Shown piece after piece: positions 9,130-17,766 of a stretch of 64,000 nucleotides of DNA; position 1 is the first letter of the stretch; the number at the start of each line of letters is the position of its first letter. Source of the stretch: an uncultured Parabacteroides sp. Lineage in GTDB: Bacteria; Bacteroidota; Bacteroidia; Bacteroidales; Tannerellaceae. The translations under genes were made by a program, and so were the position numbers. The stretch lies in assembly GCF_947855115.1 (NCBI RefSeq), contig NZ_CANTZW010000005.1, positions 1 through 64,000 of the forward strand, written 5' to 3'. The notes under the pieces are model-generated. The model made no database searches and was not told where the DNA came from. It worked only from the letters and a program-made list of their open reading frames with translations.

Positions 9130-9735
9130 ATGATACGAAAAGGGATATATTATGTTTTGGCTCTACTTGTTTTCTGTAGCTTTAAGGGATTGGCACAGGC
9201 GGTAAAGACAAATATTGTTCCGGAAGGTTATCAGAAAGCTCAACTGTATAAAGGTGATACAATGGCTGTCGTCAATCTCCGGGAAGTCTTCATATATCCT
9301 CAAGTTAAGTTTAAGAATAAGCGTGAGCAAGCGAAGTACAATAAATTGGTACGAGATGTAAAACGCACTCTTCCATATGCCAAAATGGTGTACGATACAC
9401 TGATAGAGACCTACGAGTATATGGAAACCCTACCGGACGACAAAGCCCGCCAAGCCCATTTAAAACGAATGGAGAAAGAATTGTTCGCTCAATATAAACC
9501 GGAGTTGAAAAAACTGTCTTTCTCGCAAGGCAAGCTACTTATTAAGCTGATAGACAGGGAATGCAACCAATCTAGTTATAATTTACTGAAAGCCTATCTG
9601 GGAAGTTTCCGTGCGGGCTTTTGGAATTTCTTCGCCGGAATGTTCGGAGCTAGCTTAAAGTCGGAATACGACCCGAAAGGCAAGGATGCCATGACCGAAC
9701 GGGTCGTCGTATTGGTTGAGAACGGCCTAATCTGA
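9130..9735 (+). CDS. DUF4294 family exported protein
   Basis: This protein of about 201 residues has a signal peptide (MIRKGIYYVLALLVFCSFKG, cleavage near LAQA). It fits the Bacteroidota family DUF4294: a short strand region ending NLREVFIYPQVKFKN, then long charged helices and a conserved IKLIDRECNQSSYNLLKAYLG segment. The molecular function is unknown; the export signal places it in the periplasm. ATG 9130 is chosen because the upstream TTG at 9121 overlaps the promoter's -7 element. The 3' end overlaps the convergent RNA methyltransferase gene by nine bases. Confidence 0.8.
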   Translation: MIRKGIYYVLALLVFCSFKGLAQAVKTNIVPEGYQKAQLYKGDTMAVVNLREVFIYPQVKFKNKREQAKYNKLVRDVKRTLPYAKMVYDTLIETYEYMETLPDDKARQAHLKRMEKELFAQYKPELKKLSFSQGKLLIKLIDRECNQSSYNLLKAYLGSFRAGFWNFFAGMFGASLKSEYDPKGKDAMTERVVVLVENGLI

Positions 9736-10257
9736 TAATTGCTTGAAGAAATCCCAGATCACAATACCGGTAGTGACCGATACGTTCAGGGAATGTTTCG
9801 TCCCGTACTGAGGTATCTCAATACACATATCACAGTTATCAACAACATTTTGTTGAACGCCTTTTACCTCGTTTCCCATGACGATAGCATATTTTTTATC
9901 CTTGTCTAACTGTAGGTTATCCAACATGACACTACCTTCCGCTTGTTCTACGGCACATATCGTATATCCCTCCTGACGCAGTTTATCAACAGCCTCCGGG
10001 GTATCCTTGAAATATTCCCAATCCACGGTTTCTTCTGCCCCTAAAGCGGTCTTATGGATCTCGGCATTCGGAGGACAGGCCGTAATGCCACAAAGGTAAA
10101 TAGCCTCTACCCGGAAAGCATCGGAAGTACGGAACACGGATCCAACATTGTTAAGACTTCTAATATGATCTAACACAACGATCAAAGGAATCTTCTTACT
10201 TTCCTTGAAAGCCTCTGGGGTCAGGCGGTTTAACTCGGTTACTTTTAATTTTCGCAT
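9727..10257 (-). CDS. TrmH/SpoU-family RNA 2'-O-methyltransferase
   Basis: This SPOUT-class methyltransferase has about 176 residues. All three family motifs are visible: LDHIRSLNNVGSVFRTSDAF (motif 1, with the Asn and Arg used in catalysis), IVMGNEVKGVQ (motif 2) and IPQYGTKHSLNVSVTTGIVIW (motif 3), which form the SAM-binding knot. It is shorter than TrmH or RlmB and lacks an N-terminal RNA-binding domain. The target (tRNA or rRNA ribose) is not deducible. ATG 10257 is preferred because a TAnnTTTG promoter lies 20 bases upstream, inside the longer reading. The gene overlaps the end of the DUF4294 gene tail to tail. Confidence 0.88.
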   Translation of the reverse strand: MRKLKVTELNRLTPEAFKESKKIPLIVVLDHIRSLNNVGSVFRTSDAFRVEAIYLCGITACPPNAEIHKTALGAEETVDWEYFKDTPEAVDKLRQEGYTICAVEQAEGSVMLDNLQLDKDKKYAIVMGNEVKGVQQNVVDNCDMCIEIPQYGTKHSLNVSVTTGIVIWDFFKQLSD

Positions 10258-10276
10258 AACAAAATCTCTTTGACCG

Positions 10277-10284
10277 CAAAAGTA
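10277..10284 (-). promoter_or_regulatory. -7 promoter element (TACTTTTG) for the RNA methyltransferase
   Basis: This TAnnTTTG match on the minus strand ends 20 bases before ATG 10257. It supports the shorter start of the methyltransferase. Confidence 0.55.
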
Positions 10285-10296
10285 GCGAATATCCAT

Positions 10297-11009
10297 GGAT
10301 ATGCCGTTGAAAAGCTATTAATAAGTCGTGTACACAAAATGAAAAATATTTCTTGCATTATTCAAATACTTATCCATACACCCCTCTTTTTTAAATTAGC
10401 AAACAGATTCATTATTTATTTATTACACACTATCAACAGCCCTTATACACCAATCGACAGCTATTCGGGAGGATCTATTTTTTCACAATCAAGGTTGTCA
10501 ACATAAATGACTAAATATTCATAAAGTCTATAACTCTAAGAATTACAGTCTGTAAATGCATATATATACTATTAATATCTTTTTGATAACCTGTTTACAG
10601 ACCTTAATAAGTCAATAACCAAAGATCAAGGTAAAAATGTATTAACCATTTCAACAGCCTATCATATTCATCATATTTATTTTTAAAATTAAAGATTAAT
10701 AAGAATATAATATAACAGCTGTGGATAACTTCCGATGATACCGGAAGGGGGATCAAGGATGGAGGAGGGCGATCTCGTTTTGGAGAATCCCGGAATGCCG
10801 GTAGCTCATTGACTGGTAGCAAAGATAAGAATCTTTCTTGTTATTTCCATTAATGAAGAAAGTTTATACCTTTGTGCTTCGTGAACAATAGGTTGATAAA
10901 CTAGATAAGATAAAGATTATCAGTGGTACTTTCTGTGGATAATATTGTTTATATATAGTGAAAACCCTATTGGAGCAATGGAAATAGGAATCATATAATA
11001 TATAAGGCT
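10297..11009. other. 0.7-kb A+T-rich gene-free gap with clustered DnaA-box sequences; possible replication origin
   Basis: No convincing gene lies here. Two exact copies of the DnaA box TTATCCACA occur in the reverse orientation, at 10720-10728 and 10934-10942. TTTTTCACA (10479-10487) fits the relaxed consensus, and TTATCCATA (10370-10378) has one mismatch. Several TTATCAAC-like words also occur (about 10430, 10583 and 10895). The stretch 10500-10715 is very A+T-rich, as expected for an unwinding element, and a short G+C-rich island with inverted TACCGG/CCGGTA follows (10739-10803). A minus-strand TATCTTTG sits at 10820-10827. Origin function is inference; dnaA is not in the window. Confidence 0.4.
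10867..10874 (+). promoter_or_regulatory. -7 promoter element (TACCTTTG) for nadA
   Basis: This is a TAnnTTTG match 135 bases before nadA. It would give a leader of about 130 bases that contains one exact DnaA box (10934-10942). Confidence 0.5.
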
Positions 11010-11996
11010 ATGTTGACAAACCAATCAATCGGGTACATGGATGCGCCCGTTCCTAAGGATTTAAACCTAAAGGAAGCGATCGACAAGTTACGTAAAGAGA
11101 AGAATGCGGTCATTTTGGCCCACTACTATCAAACAGGCGATATACAAGATATAGCGGATTATGTAGGAGATAGTTTGGCCTTGGCGCAATGGGCGGCCAA
11201 GACAAAGGCAGATATCATCGTGCTCTGCGGGGTTCACTTCATGGGAGAGACAGCGAAGATACTTTGTCCGGACAAGAAGGTGCTGGTACCAGACTTGAAC
11301 GCCGGCTGTTCCTTGGCGGATAGTTGTCCGGCTCCGGAGTTTGCCGAGTTTGTTCGGCAGCATCCCGGCCATACGGTAATCTCTTATGTGAATACGACCG
11401 CCGCCGTGAAAGCCGTGACAGACGTGGTGGTCACTTCCACGAACGCCCGCCAGATCGTGGAAAGTTTTCCGGAAGATACACCTATGATTTTCGGTCCGGA
11501 TCGTAACTTGGGTAATTACATCAATAGCATCACAGGACGTAAGATGTTGCTTTGGGATGGCGCTTGCCATGTGCATGAGCAATTCTCTTTGGAAAAGATC
11601 TTATCTTTGAAGAAATTGTATCCCGATGCGGAGGTGATTACCCATCCGGAATGCAAACAACCGATTGTACAGGTCTCAGACTTCGTAGGATCTACCGCGG
11701 CCCTGTTGAAACATACCATTAAGTCTGATGCGAGACAATTCATCGTAGCGACAGAAAGTGGCGTTATTCACGAGATGCGCAAGCAAAGCCCGGACAAGGA
11801 GTTTATCCCGGCTCCTCCGAACGACAGTACTTGCGCTTGCAATGAATGTAATTTTATGCGCCTGAATACGATGGAGAAATTATATAATTGCTTGAAATTC
11901 GAGATGCCTGAGATATTCGTGGACGAGGAAGTACAGAAGAAGGCGATCAAGCCGATCAGGAAGATGCTGGAGATCTCGGAGAAACTAGGACTTTGA
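11010..11996 (+). CDS. nadA: Quinolinate synthase A
   Basis: This cytoplasmic [4Fe-4S] enzyme condenses iminoaspartate with dihydroxyacetone phosphate to quinolinate in de novo NAD synthesis. The 328-residue length and N-terminus (NAVILAHYYQTGDIQDIADY) are typical. The three cluster cysteines can be placed: Cys about 100 in NAGCSLADSC, Cys about 187 in WDGACHVHE, and one in the STCACNEC segment near residue 275. The YVNTTAAVKAVTD loop is also conserved. The partner genes nadB and nadC are not in the window. It is monocistronic, with its own promoter and a downstream hairpin. Confidence 0.96.
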   Translation: MLTNQSIGYMDAPVPKDLNLKEAIDKLRKEKNAVILAHYYQTGDIQDIADYVGDSLALAQWAAKTKADIIVLCGVHFMGETAKILCPDKKVLVPDLNAGCSLADSCPAPEFAEFVRQHPGHTVISYVNTTAAVKAVTDVVVTSTNARQIVESFPEDTPMIFGPDRNLGNYINSITGRKMLLWDGACHVHEQFSLEKILSLKKLYPDAEVITHPECKQPIVQVSDFVGSTAALLKHTIKSDARQFIVATESGVIHEMRKQSPDKEFIPAPPNDSTCACNECNFMRLNTMEKLYNCLKFEMPEIFVDEEVQKKAIKPIRKMLEISEKLGL

Positions 11997-12028
11997 TCTA
12001 CACGCAGGCATACGACATACCCCATTCG

Positions 12029-12070
12029 ATAATCCGGGCTTGGATGCTATAAAATCCGGGCCTGGATTAT
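12029..12070 (+). terminator. Hairpin after nadA
   Basis: Arms 12029-12045 and 12054-12070 pair over 17 bp on the plus strand if three G-U pairs are allowed; on the minus strand these would be A-C mismatches. That favours a plus-strand RNA hairpin ending nadA transcription. The T-run is weak. Confidence 0.6.
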
Positions 12071-12181
12071 TCATATAAGAACAGACATTACTATGTTACC
12101 GCAATGCCACGAATTAGGAAAAGAACCTGTTCATAAGCGATAAAGTACGTGAAAAGCGATGATCGGATACAGATAAATCGT

Positions 12182-12189
12182 TATTTTTG
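12182..12189 (+). promoter_or_regulatory. -7 promoter element (TATTTTTG) for the TonB-type receptor
   Basis: This TAnnTTTG match lies 30 bases before ATG 12220. It overlaps the upstream TTG codon of the longest reading frame, which argues against using that codon. Confidence 0.55.
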
Positions 12190-12219
12190 CGTGGAAATCT
12201 AATTATAATTCTCAATATC

Positions 12220-14640
12220 ATGAAAAAGATAGGACTGATGTTGGCCTTATTGTGGGTGATTTGCGTTCTCTCACTAGCCTCCTCTCCGGGTACTTACATT
12301 AAAGGGCAATTAATCGATGCCTCTACGAATCAAGTAATTAATTATGCGGATATCTTTCTGTTTGCTACGGGAAGCGAGAAGCCCTTGCAACAAACCTTTC
12401 CAGATGATCAAGGACGTTTCTCGTTTAATAAGATAGTTCCGGGCGATTATGTGGTCATGGTTCGCTTGATGGGATATGACGTGTTGACAAGAAATGATAT
12501 TACTTTGAACGCCTCGGTTTCAGTGGATTTAGGGAAGTTGATGATGAGGCCTTTGGAGGTTGGCCTTGCCGAAGTAGAGGTAGTGGCCGAGAAACGCCAA
12601 CTGGTTTATAAACTAGATAAGAAGATAGTAGAGGCTTCCTCCAACATAATGGGAGGGGGAGGTTCTGCCGTAGATATATTAGAGAACACGCCTTCCATAC
12701 GGGTAGACGCTGAAGGTGATGTCACTTTTCGCGGTAGCAGTGGTTTCTTGGTTTATATAGACGGTAAGCCGAGTGTCTTCTCGGGTACGCAAGCTTTGGA
12801 GCAGGTCCCGGCGGGGCATATAGAGAATATAGAGATTATCACGACACCTTCTGCCAAGCACGATACGGAAGGGGATGTAGGTATCATCAATATCATCACG
12901 AAAAAACATTCCCAACGGGGATTGAGCGGGATGGTAAATCTTTCCGGGAGTACGTGGCTTTCCCGCCATGTCGATTTCTTGTTGGCCCAGCAACGTCAGC
13001 GCTCTCGTTGGTATATCGGCGGACAATGGACCGACCGTATGCGTAAGAGTGACTTCGACCAAGAGAAAATGACAATCGTAGGTGACCAAACAACCACATC
13101 CCATTCCATCGGGCCTCGTACGGGAGACAGTTATCATTATACGTTGAAAGGCGGTTGGAGCCTGAACCTTCCCAAGACAACGATCACATTGGATCTGGAA
13201 GGTGGTTACGGCGGGAATAAACGCAAGGGAGAGATGAGCTATAAAGAGACCCGTTCGATAGCAGGCGGCTCTCCAGTGACGGAAAATTACCGGAGCATAG
13301 ACGATTATGATAACGATGAGAATATTGGTTTGGGAAGCCTGGCGGTGCAACATCGGTTCAACGATAAAGGACACGAGCTTTCCGGTAGCGCTTATTACAA
13401 ATATGGCGGTCATGCCTTGGAATATTTCTTTAATGACTTGATGTCTTTGGAAGGGCAACGCCAACAAGGACACCGCGCTTACGAAGCAGAGCACCGCGAG
13501 ACGATGCGTATCAATCTGGATTATGCCTTACCCTTCGGAAAAGGAAGTAAGCTAGAGGCCGGCTATCAATATTATTCTTATCTGGAAGACGGCGATTACA
13601 GCATGGAATGGTGGGACCCTGAAGGACAAACATTTTTTTGGCGTGATGATATCTACAATACGTTTTATTTCCAAGAAGGAGTAAATTCTATCTATACAAT
13701 CCTTTCGCACACATGGAATCATTTAGAGGCACAGGCAGGCGTGAGGGGAGAACACACCCACACGGTCTTGAGAAGCTCCGTGAAGGGAGCGGATCGTACG
13801 AAGAACCGCTTTGAGTTTTTTCCGTCAGTACATCTAGGTTATACGTTTCCGGGCGAGCATCGCCTATTGGCTTCTTATTCCCGCCGTACCACACGTCCGC
13901 AACTTTTCTACATGGAGCCTTATATCACGTATCGCGACTTCTATACAGCCGAGATCGGTAACCCGGACATACGCCCGGAGTACATCAACTCCTTCGAGTT
14001 GAACTACCGGAAGAATTTCGGGGAGAACACGGTGTCCGCTACCGCTTTCCATCGCTACCGGAAAGACAAGATCGAGCGATTGCGCGTGCCATACTCGGCC
14101 GGTGTTACTTTGGATTCGATGGCGAACGTGGGGCACGATTACTCGACTGGTATCGAGCTAAGTGTCAGCTTACGTCCGGTACGTTGGTGGAATACTACGC
14201 TGAACGGAAACATTTATCATTATAAGGTGAAGAATGAACAAGCCGCCGGTGGAAATACGACCTCAAGCACCAATTATGATATTTTGTGGAACAACTTGTT
14301 TAATCTGGGAAAATATACCCGCGTCCAGTTGGATGGTAGTTTTGTAGGCCCTTCCGTGACAACACAGGGACGTACGGATGCTTACTGGTATGCGAACCTG
14401 GCCATCCGTCAGCAATTATGTAACCGGAAATTAACCGCTACATTAGCTTTCCGAGACATTTTCCGCTCCGCTAAATACATCAGTGATATCCAAACGGCCG
14501 ACCTGCGTTCCTTAACACGTATCAAGCCTAAATATCCGCAGATCACGCTTACGTTGAGTTGGACATTTAATAGTTTCAAGGCTAAATCCACTCAGGCGAA
14601 AGAAGACCGTTCGGAAATGTTCGAAGGAATAAAGCATTGA
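12220..14640 (+). CDS. TonB-dependent receptor-like outer-membrane protein
   Basis: This protein of about 806 residues starts with a signal peptide (MKKIGLMLALLWVICVLSLA). An Ig-like carboxypeptidase-regulatory domain follows (about residues 25-110, GQLIDASTNQVINYADIFLF), then a plug domain (GGSAVDILENTPSIRVDAEG, FRGSSGFLVYIDGKP) and a large beta-barrel of the 'outer membrane protein beta-barrel family' type. The plug ends in the usual IENIEIITTPSAKHD. No SusD-like partner, sigma or anti-sigma gene is adjacent, so this is more like a stand-alone receptor for an iron complex, peptide or other small ligand than a SusC. The ligand is unknown. The end of the gene is followed by a strong hairpin. 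Confidence 0.85.
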   Translation: MKKIGLMLALLWVICVLSLASSPGTYIKGQLIDASTNQVINYADIFLFATGSEKPLQQTFPDDQGRFSFNKIVPGDYVVMVRLMGYDVLTRNDITLNASVSVDLGKLMMRPLEVGLAEVEVVAEKRQLVYKLDKKIVEASSNIMGGGGSAVDILENTPSIRVDAEGDVTFRGSSGFLVYIDGKPSVFSGTQALEQVPAGHIENIEIITTPSAKHDTEGDVGIINIITKKHSQRGLSGMVNLSGSTWLSRHVDFLLAQQRQRSRWYIGGQWTDRMRKSDFDQEKMTIVGDQTTTSHSIGPRTGDSYHYTLKGGWSLNLPKTTITLDLEGGYGGNKRKGEMSYKETRSIAGGSPVTENYRSIDDYDNDENIGLGSLAVQHRFNDKGHELSGSAYYKYGGHALEYFFNDLMSLEGQRQQGHRAYEAEHRETMRINLDYALPFGKGSKLEAGYQYYSYLEDGDYSMEWWDPEGQTFFWRDDIYNTFYFQEGVNSIYTILSHTWNHLEAQAGVRGEHTHTVLRSSVKGADRTKNRFEFFPSVHLGYTFPGEHRLLASYSRRTTRPQLFYMEPYITYRDFYTAEIGNPDIRPEYINSFELNYRKNFGENTVSATAFHRYRKDKIERLRVPYSAGVTLDSMANVGHDYSTGIELSVSLRPVRWWNTTLNGNIYHYKVKNEQAAGGNTTSSTNYDILWNNLFNLGKYTRVQLDGSFVGPSVTTQGRTDAYWYANLAIRQQLCNRKLTATLAFRDIFRSAKYISDIQTADLRSLTRIKPKYPQITLTLSWTFNSFKAKSTQAKEDRSEMFEGIKH

Positions 14641-14692
14641 TTTCGATTTGAGGAGAAAGATATAGGATACTTATATTTACCGGATGCGAACT

Positions 14693-14737
14693 ATGCGGGC
14701 GAATACGGATTTATCAATGATCCATATTCGCCCGCAT
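14693..14737. terminator. Terminator hairpin between the receptor gene and porZ
   Basis: Arms 14693-14710 and 14720-14737 pair over 18 bp with one non-Watson-Crick position. The hairpin separates two convergent genes and can serve either one. The T-rich tail is short. Confidence 0.7.
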
Positions 14738-14792
14738 AATTTGTATCGTCTGTACCCCGGTTTATCGGATACGATGCCTTTTATCCAATCTT

Positions 14793-17117
14793 TTACCTAA
14801 TGACCATAATCTTAGTAACCACGCTTTCTTTCGCCTCCGGCGTGGAAGAGAGCACCAGATAAACGCCGCTGGCCACACGACCGCCATTTACGCTCCGGCA
14901 ATTCCATGTAAGTTGTCCACCGGAAGACTTGGCTTGAAAGATAATATTACCGTTCAGGTCTGTTATTTTCACGTTAGAATCCGTCATTAATCCCGTGATC
15001 GTAACTTGGTCCGCATATTCCGGTCGTACAGGATTCGGATAGGCATACACCTCGGAATAATCTTCTTTGCCCTCGCTGGCATCCGACATATAGGATATGA
15101 TCCCGTTTTCCGTCCCAAAGAAGACCTCACCGGTTTGATCATCGATAGCGATACTGTTTATTTTATCCGAAAGGAGAGGAGAGTTTTCTGTCGTAAAATT
15201 CTCGATGGTCTCGCTTCCATCCTCATTTACCAAAAACACTCCGTTCCCTTCCGTTCCTATCCATTTGCGATTTCCTCCGTCTACGGCTATCGCTGTCACT
15301 TTTGCGTTATCCAGGAAATATGCGGGGATATCATCTTGGATGGAACGGATGATCCGGGTACAATACACGTTTTCCGGATCGTTCACCGCTTTATCCGGTA
15401 CCGGGCAGATAATAGGGCCCCTGTTGGTTCCTATCCATATATCGCCGTTCTTATCCTCGGCCATGCAGAAATAACCACTCACGGAGATCGCCTCTCCTGT
15501 CGGCTTATTAAGGTTGAAGCTCGCAAATTTGTTTACCACATCGTCGGAAGTATCGTCGATGGTACCTTTATCATCGAAAACGATTATTCCTACATTCTCG
15601 CGAGGAATATTTATCCATTTATGTCCTTTAGACGTGATCAGTATTTTATCGATCAAAGGAATATTATCAAGAACCGTGTATTTGCCGGATCGTAGCGCAG
15701 ACCAGGTTCCATCGTTTTTTAAAACGCATATACGGCTGTTCACCGCCGTATTGGTCATCCACAGGTTATTGTCTTTATCATAACACAGCCCCTCCACACG
15801 GACATAACCTCTGGGTTGATTTTCCACGGCTGTCCCCAACGAACTGTTGGTCGTATTATAGAGTTTTACGAACTCGTTATCTTTAAACTCGAAGACGCCC
15901 TCTCCCCAAGTAGACGCGAAATAATGAGATTTGTCGGTGGGATCTACGGCTATAGTCGTAACATCCATGAATACGCTGTTACTCTCTTTTCGTATTTTAT
16001 CCTCATCGAAGTTAGTCCATTTCTCGTCCTCACGAATCATCATCGTCCCGATAATACTATCTCTATTTGTCCACCGTCCACCTCCGGCTACCAACAGTTT
16101 ACCTTGTTGAAAAGTCATGAAATCGCAATAATTACGTTTGGGGCTGTCTTCTAAAGAGAGCAACTTAGAGGCGAATACCTCCATCTGGCTCCCTTTCAAC
16201 TTCATGCCCACTAAACCATCCGGCCCGGATGCCACCCAATAGGTATTAGATGTGTTCTGGGCAGATATATCGTTTGTCGTTCCTGTGGCCACTTGTGTTT
16301 TCTGCGACAAGGAAGAGCATATGTACGTACTCGTATTCGTATATGCGAGCAGTTTATCCCTCTGGATCGTTATATCGTTGATATTACTATCTATGCATAA
16401 GTTTTGAATCGCATTATCCGAGTCGAGGTAATAAACCCCTTGTTTCTTGATGAAAAGGCAAAGCGTATTTTGGAATAAACCGATATTTGAAATATTATTC
16501 TCCTCAAATTTATCCGTATTAAGCGAGAATTTCTTCCAGTTATTCACGTCTAATAAATTATCTTTGACGGAGGCATACGATAAACCTTCCGACGTAGCCG
16601 CATAGATGGAATTATTCTTTATACATACTGATTTCACGATTCTGTTAAGCCTATAAGTATCGGTAATCTCATTTTTACGCATATTGACGACCACAACGCC
16701 AAAGTTCATGGATAGATAAGCGTACTCCTTGTAAAAATAGATCGAATTAACTGTTTTATCTTGTATATTCGTGCTAGTTTGTATATAGGGTATATTGTAG
16801 ATACCATTGTCGCTCAATAAGTCTATATTGCCGTTACTATAAACGATTAATAAAGTATTCGTCTCTTGATTATAGCCTATGTTAGCGATATCATTGTCGC
16901 TTAATCCGTTTTGCCTGGAGTAAAATTTTAGACTCTGGTCTTCTTTGCCATAACTATATAGGGAACCATTCGCTACGGCGAAAACGATATTGCCGGCTTC
17001 CGCCACGTCCGTCGTGTTGTAATAAGATAAATACGGGGTCCAGGTTCCGACGCCTTGTGCCTGGATTAGCTGCGTCAAGGCACACAGCAGTATGTATATG
17101 GATAAGATGCGTTTCAT
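14793..17117 (-). CDS. porZ: PorZ-like type IX secretion component
   Basis: This protein of about 774 residues has a signal peptide (MKRILSIYILLCALTQLIQA). The mature N-terminus GTWTPYLSYYNTTDVAEAGN and repeated propeller blades (NIGYNQETNTLLIVYSNGNI, WIGTNRGPI, WIGTEGNGVF) match PorZ of Porphyromonas gingivalis, which is nearly the same size. PorZ is a surface protein of the type IX attachment complex that delivers anionic LPS to the sortase PorU. The last 80 or so residues form a type-A C-terminal sorting domain (VYAYPNPVRPEY ... GNIIFQ ... GVYLVL ... KIMVIR), so it is itself T9SS-exported. ATG 17117 is chosen over the upstream TTG at 17126. It lies five bases after rdgB and is probably cotranscribed with it. 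Confidence 0.85.
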   Translation of the reverse strand: MKRILSIYILLCALTQLIQAQGVGTWTPYLSYYNTTDVAEAGNIVFAVANGSLYSYGKEDQSLKFYSRQNGLSDNDIANIGYNQETNTLLIVYSNGNIDLLSDNGIYNIPYIQTSTNIQDKTVNSIYFYKEYAYLSMNFGVVVVNMRKNEITDTYRLNRIVKSVCIKNNSIYAATSEGLSYASVKDNLLDVNNWKKFSLNTDKFEENNISNIGLFQNTLCLFIKKQGVYYLDSDNAIQNLCIDSNINDITIQRDKLLAYTNTSTYICSSLSQKTQVATGTTNDISAQNTSNTYWVASGPDGLVGMKLKGSQMEVFASKLLSLEDSPKRNYCDFMTFQQGKLLVAGGGRWTNRDSIIGTMMIREDEKWTNFDEDKIRKESNSVFMDVTTIAVDPTDKSHYFASTWGEGVFEFKDNEFVKLYNTTNSSLGTAVENQPRGYVRVEGLCYDKDNNLWMTNTAVNSRICVLKNDGTWSALRSGKYTVLDNIPLIDKILITSKGHKWINIPRENVGIIVFDDKGTIDDTSDDVVNKFASFNLNKPTGEAISVSGYFCMAEDKNGDIWIGTNRGPIICPVPDKAVNDPENVYCTRIIRSIQDDIPAYFLDNAKVTAIAVDGGNRKWIGTEGNGVFLVNEDGSETIENFTTENSPLLSDKINSIAIDDQTGEVFFGTENGIISYMSDASEGKEDYSEVYAYPNPVRPEYADQVTITGLMTDSNVKITDLNGNIIFQAKSSGGQLTWNCRSVNGGRVASGVYLVLSSTPEAKESVVTKIMVIR

Positions 17118-17122
17118 ATTTA

Positions 17123-17707
17123 TCAAGATAAGGTAGATAAGAATTCGGCCAGTTTACGCACGGCCAAGGCACGATGGCTGATCGTATTTTTTATATCATC
17201 GCCCAGTTCGGCGAATGTCCGCGTATAATTATCCGGCATGAAGATAGGATCGTATCCAAAGCCCGACTCGCCCTTCTTCTCGTTCGTGATAACCCCATTG
17301 ATAATCCCATCGAATAAATATTCCTTACCATCCATGACCAGCGCTATCACGGTACGGAAACGAGCCTTGCGATTCTCCATCCCTTCCATCTCGCGGAGTA
17401 ATTTCCGCATATTAGCCCGCGCGTCGTGTCCCGGTCCGGCATAGCGTGCGGAATATACACCCGGAGCGTTATTTAGCGCCTCTACCTCAAGTCCGGTATC
17501 ATCGGCGAAGCAGTCGAATCCGTAATGCTCTTTTACGTACCGGGCCTTAAGCAAGGCGTTGCCTTCCAATGTATCGGCCGTTTCGGGGATATCCTCATGG
17601 CAGTCTATATCACGTAGGTTAACCAATTCAAGGTGATCTCCGATGATCTTCGAGACCTCTTGCAGTTTATGTAAGTTGTTTGTAGCGAAAACAAGTTTCT
17701 TTTTCAT
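17123..17707 (-). CDS. rdgB: Non-canonical purine NTP pyrophosphatase (RdgB/HAM1)
   Basis: This 194-residue enzyme hydrolyses ITP, dITP and XTP to monophosphates and keeps deaminated purines out of nucleic acids. Family marks are [12 protein letters not shown] at the N-terminus, the [12 protein letters not shown] active-site segment with [18 protein letters not shown], and the C-terminal [11 protein letters not shown] (SHR motif). The length is standard. It precedes porZ with a five-base gap. Confidence 0.95.
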   Translation of the reverse strand: MKKKLVFATNNLHKLQEVSKIIGDHLELVNLRDIDCHEDIPETADTLEGNALLKARYVKEHYGFDCFADDTGLEVEALNNAPGVYSARYAGPGHDARANMRKLLREMEGMENRKARFRTVIALVMDGKEYLFDGIINGVITNEKKGESGFGYDPIFMPDNYTRTFAELGDDIKNTISHRALAVRKLAEFLSTLS

Positions 17708-17733
17708 CTTCTGCTTATTTTGTTAAAAGTGAG

Positions 17734-17741
17734 TATCTTTG
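17734..17741 (+). promoter_or_regulatory. -7 promoter element (TATCTTTG) for the membrane protein/GT2 pair
   Basis: This TAnnTTTG match lies 25 bases before the ATG at 17767, in the 59-base divergent gap with rdgB. Confidence 0.55.
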
Positions 17742-17766
17742 TGACATACAAAGTAAATAAAAATCT

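Noticed and set aside
10604..10822. Minus-strand 72-codon frame in the DnaA-box gap
   Set aside because: Its sequence is atypical and it has no ribosome-binding context. The nearby minus-strand TATCTTTG (10820-10827) lies at its first codons, not before them.
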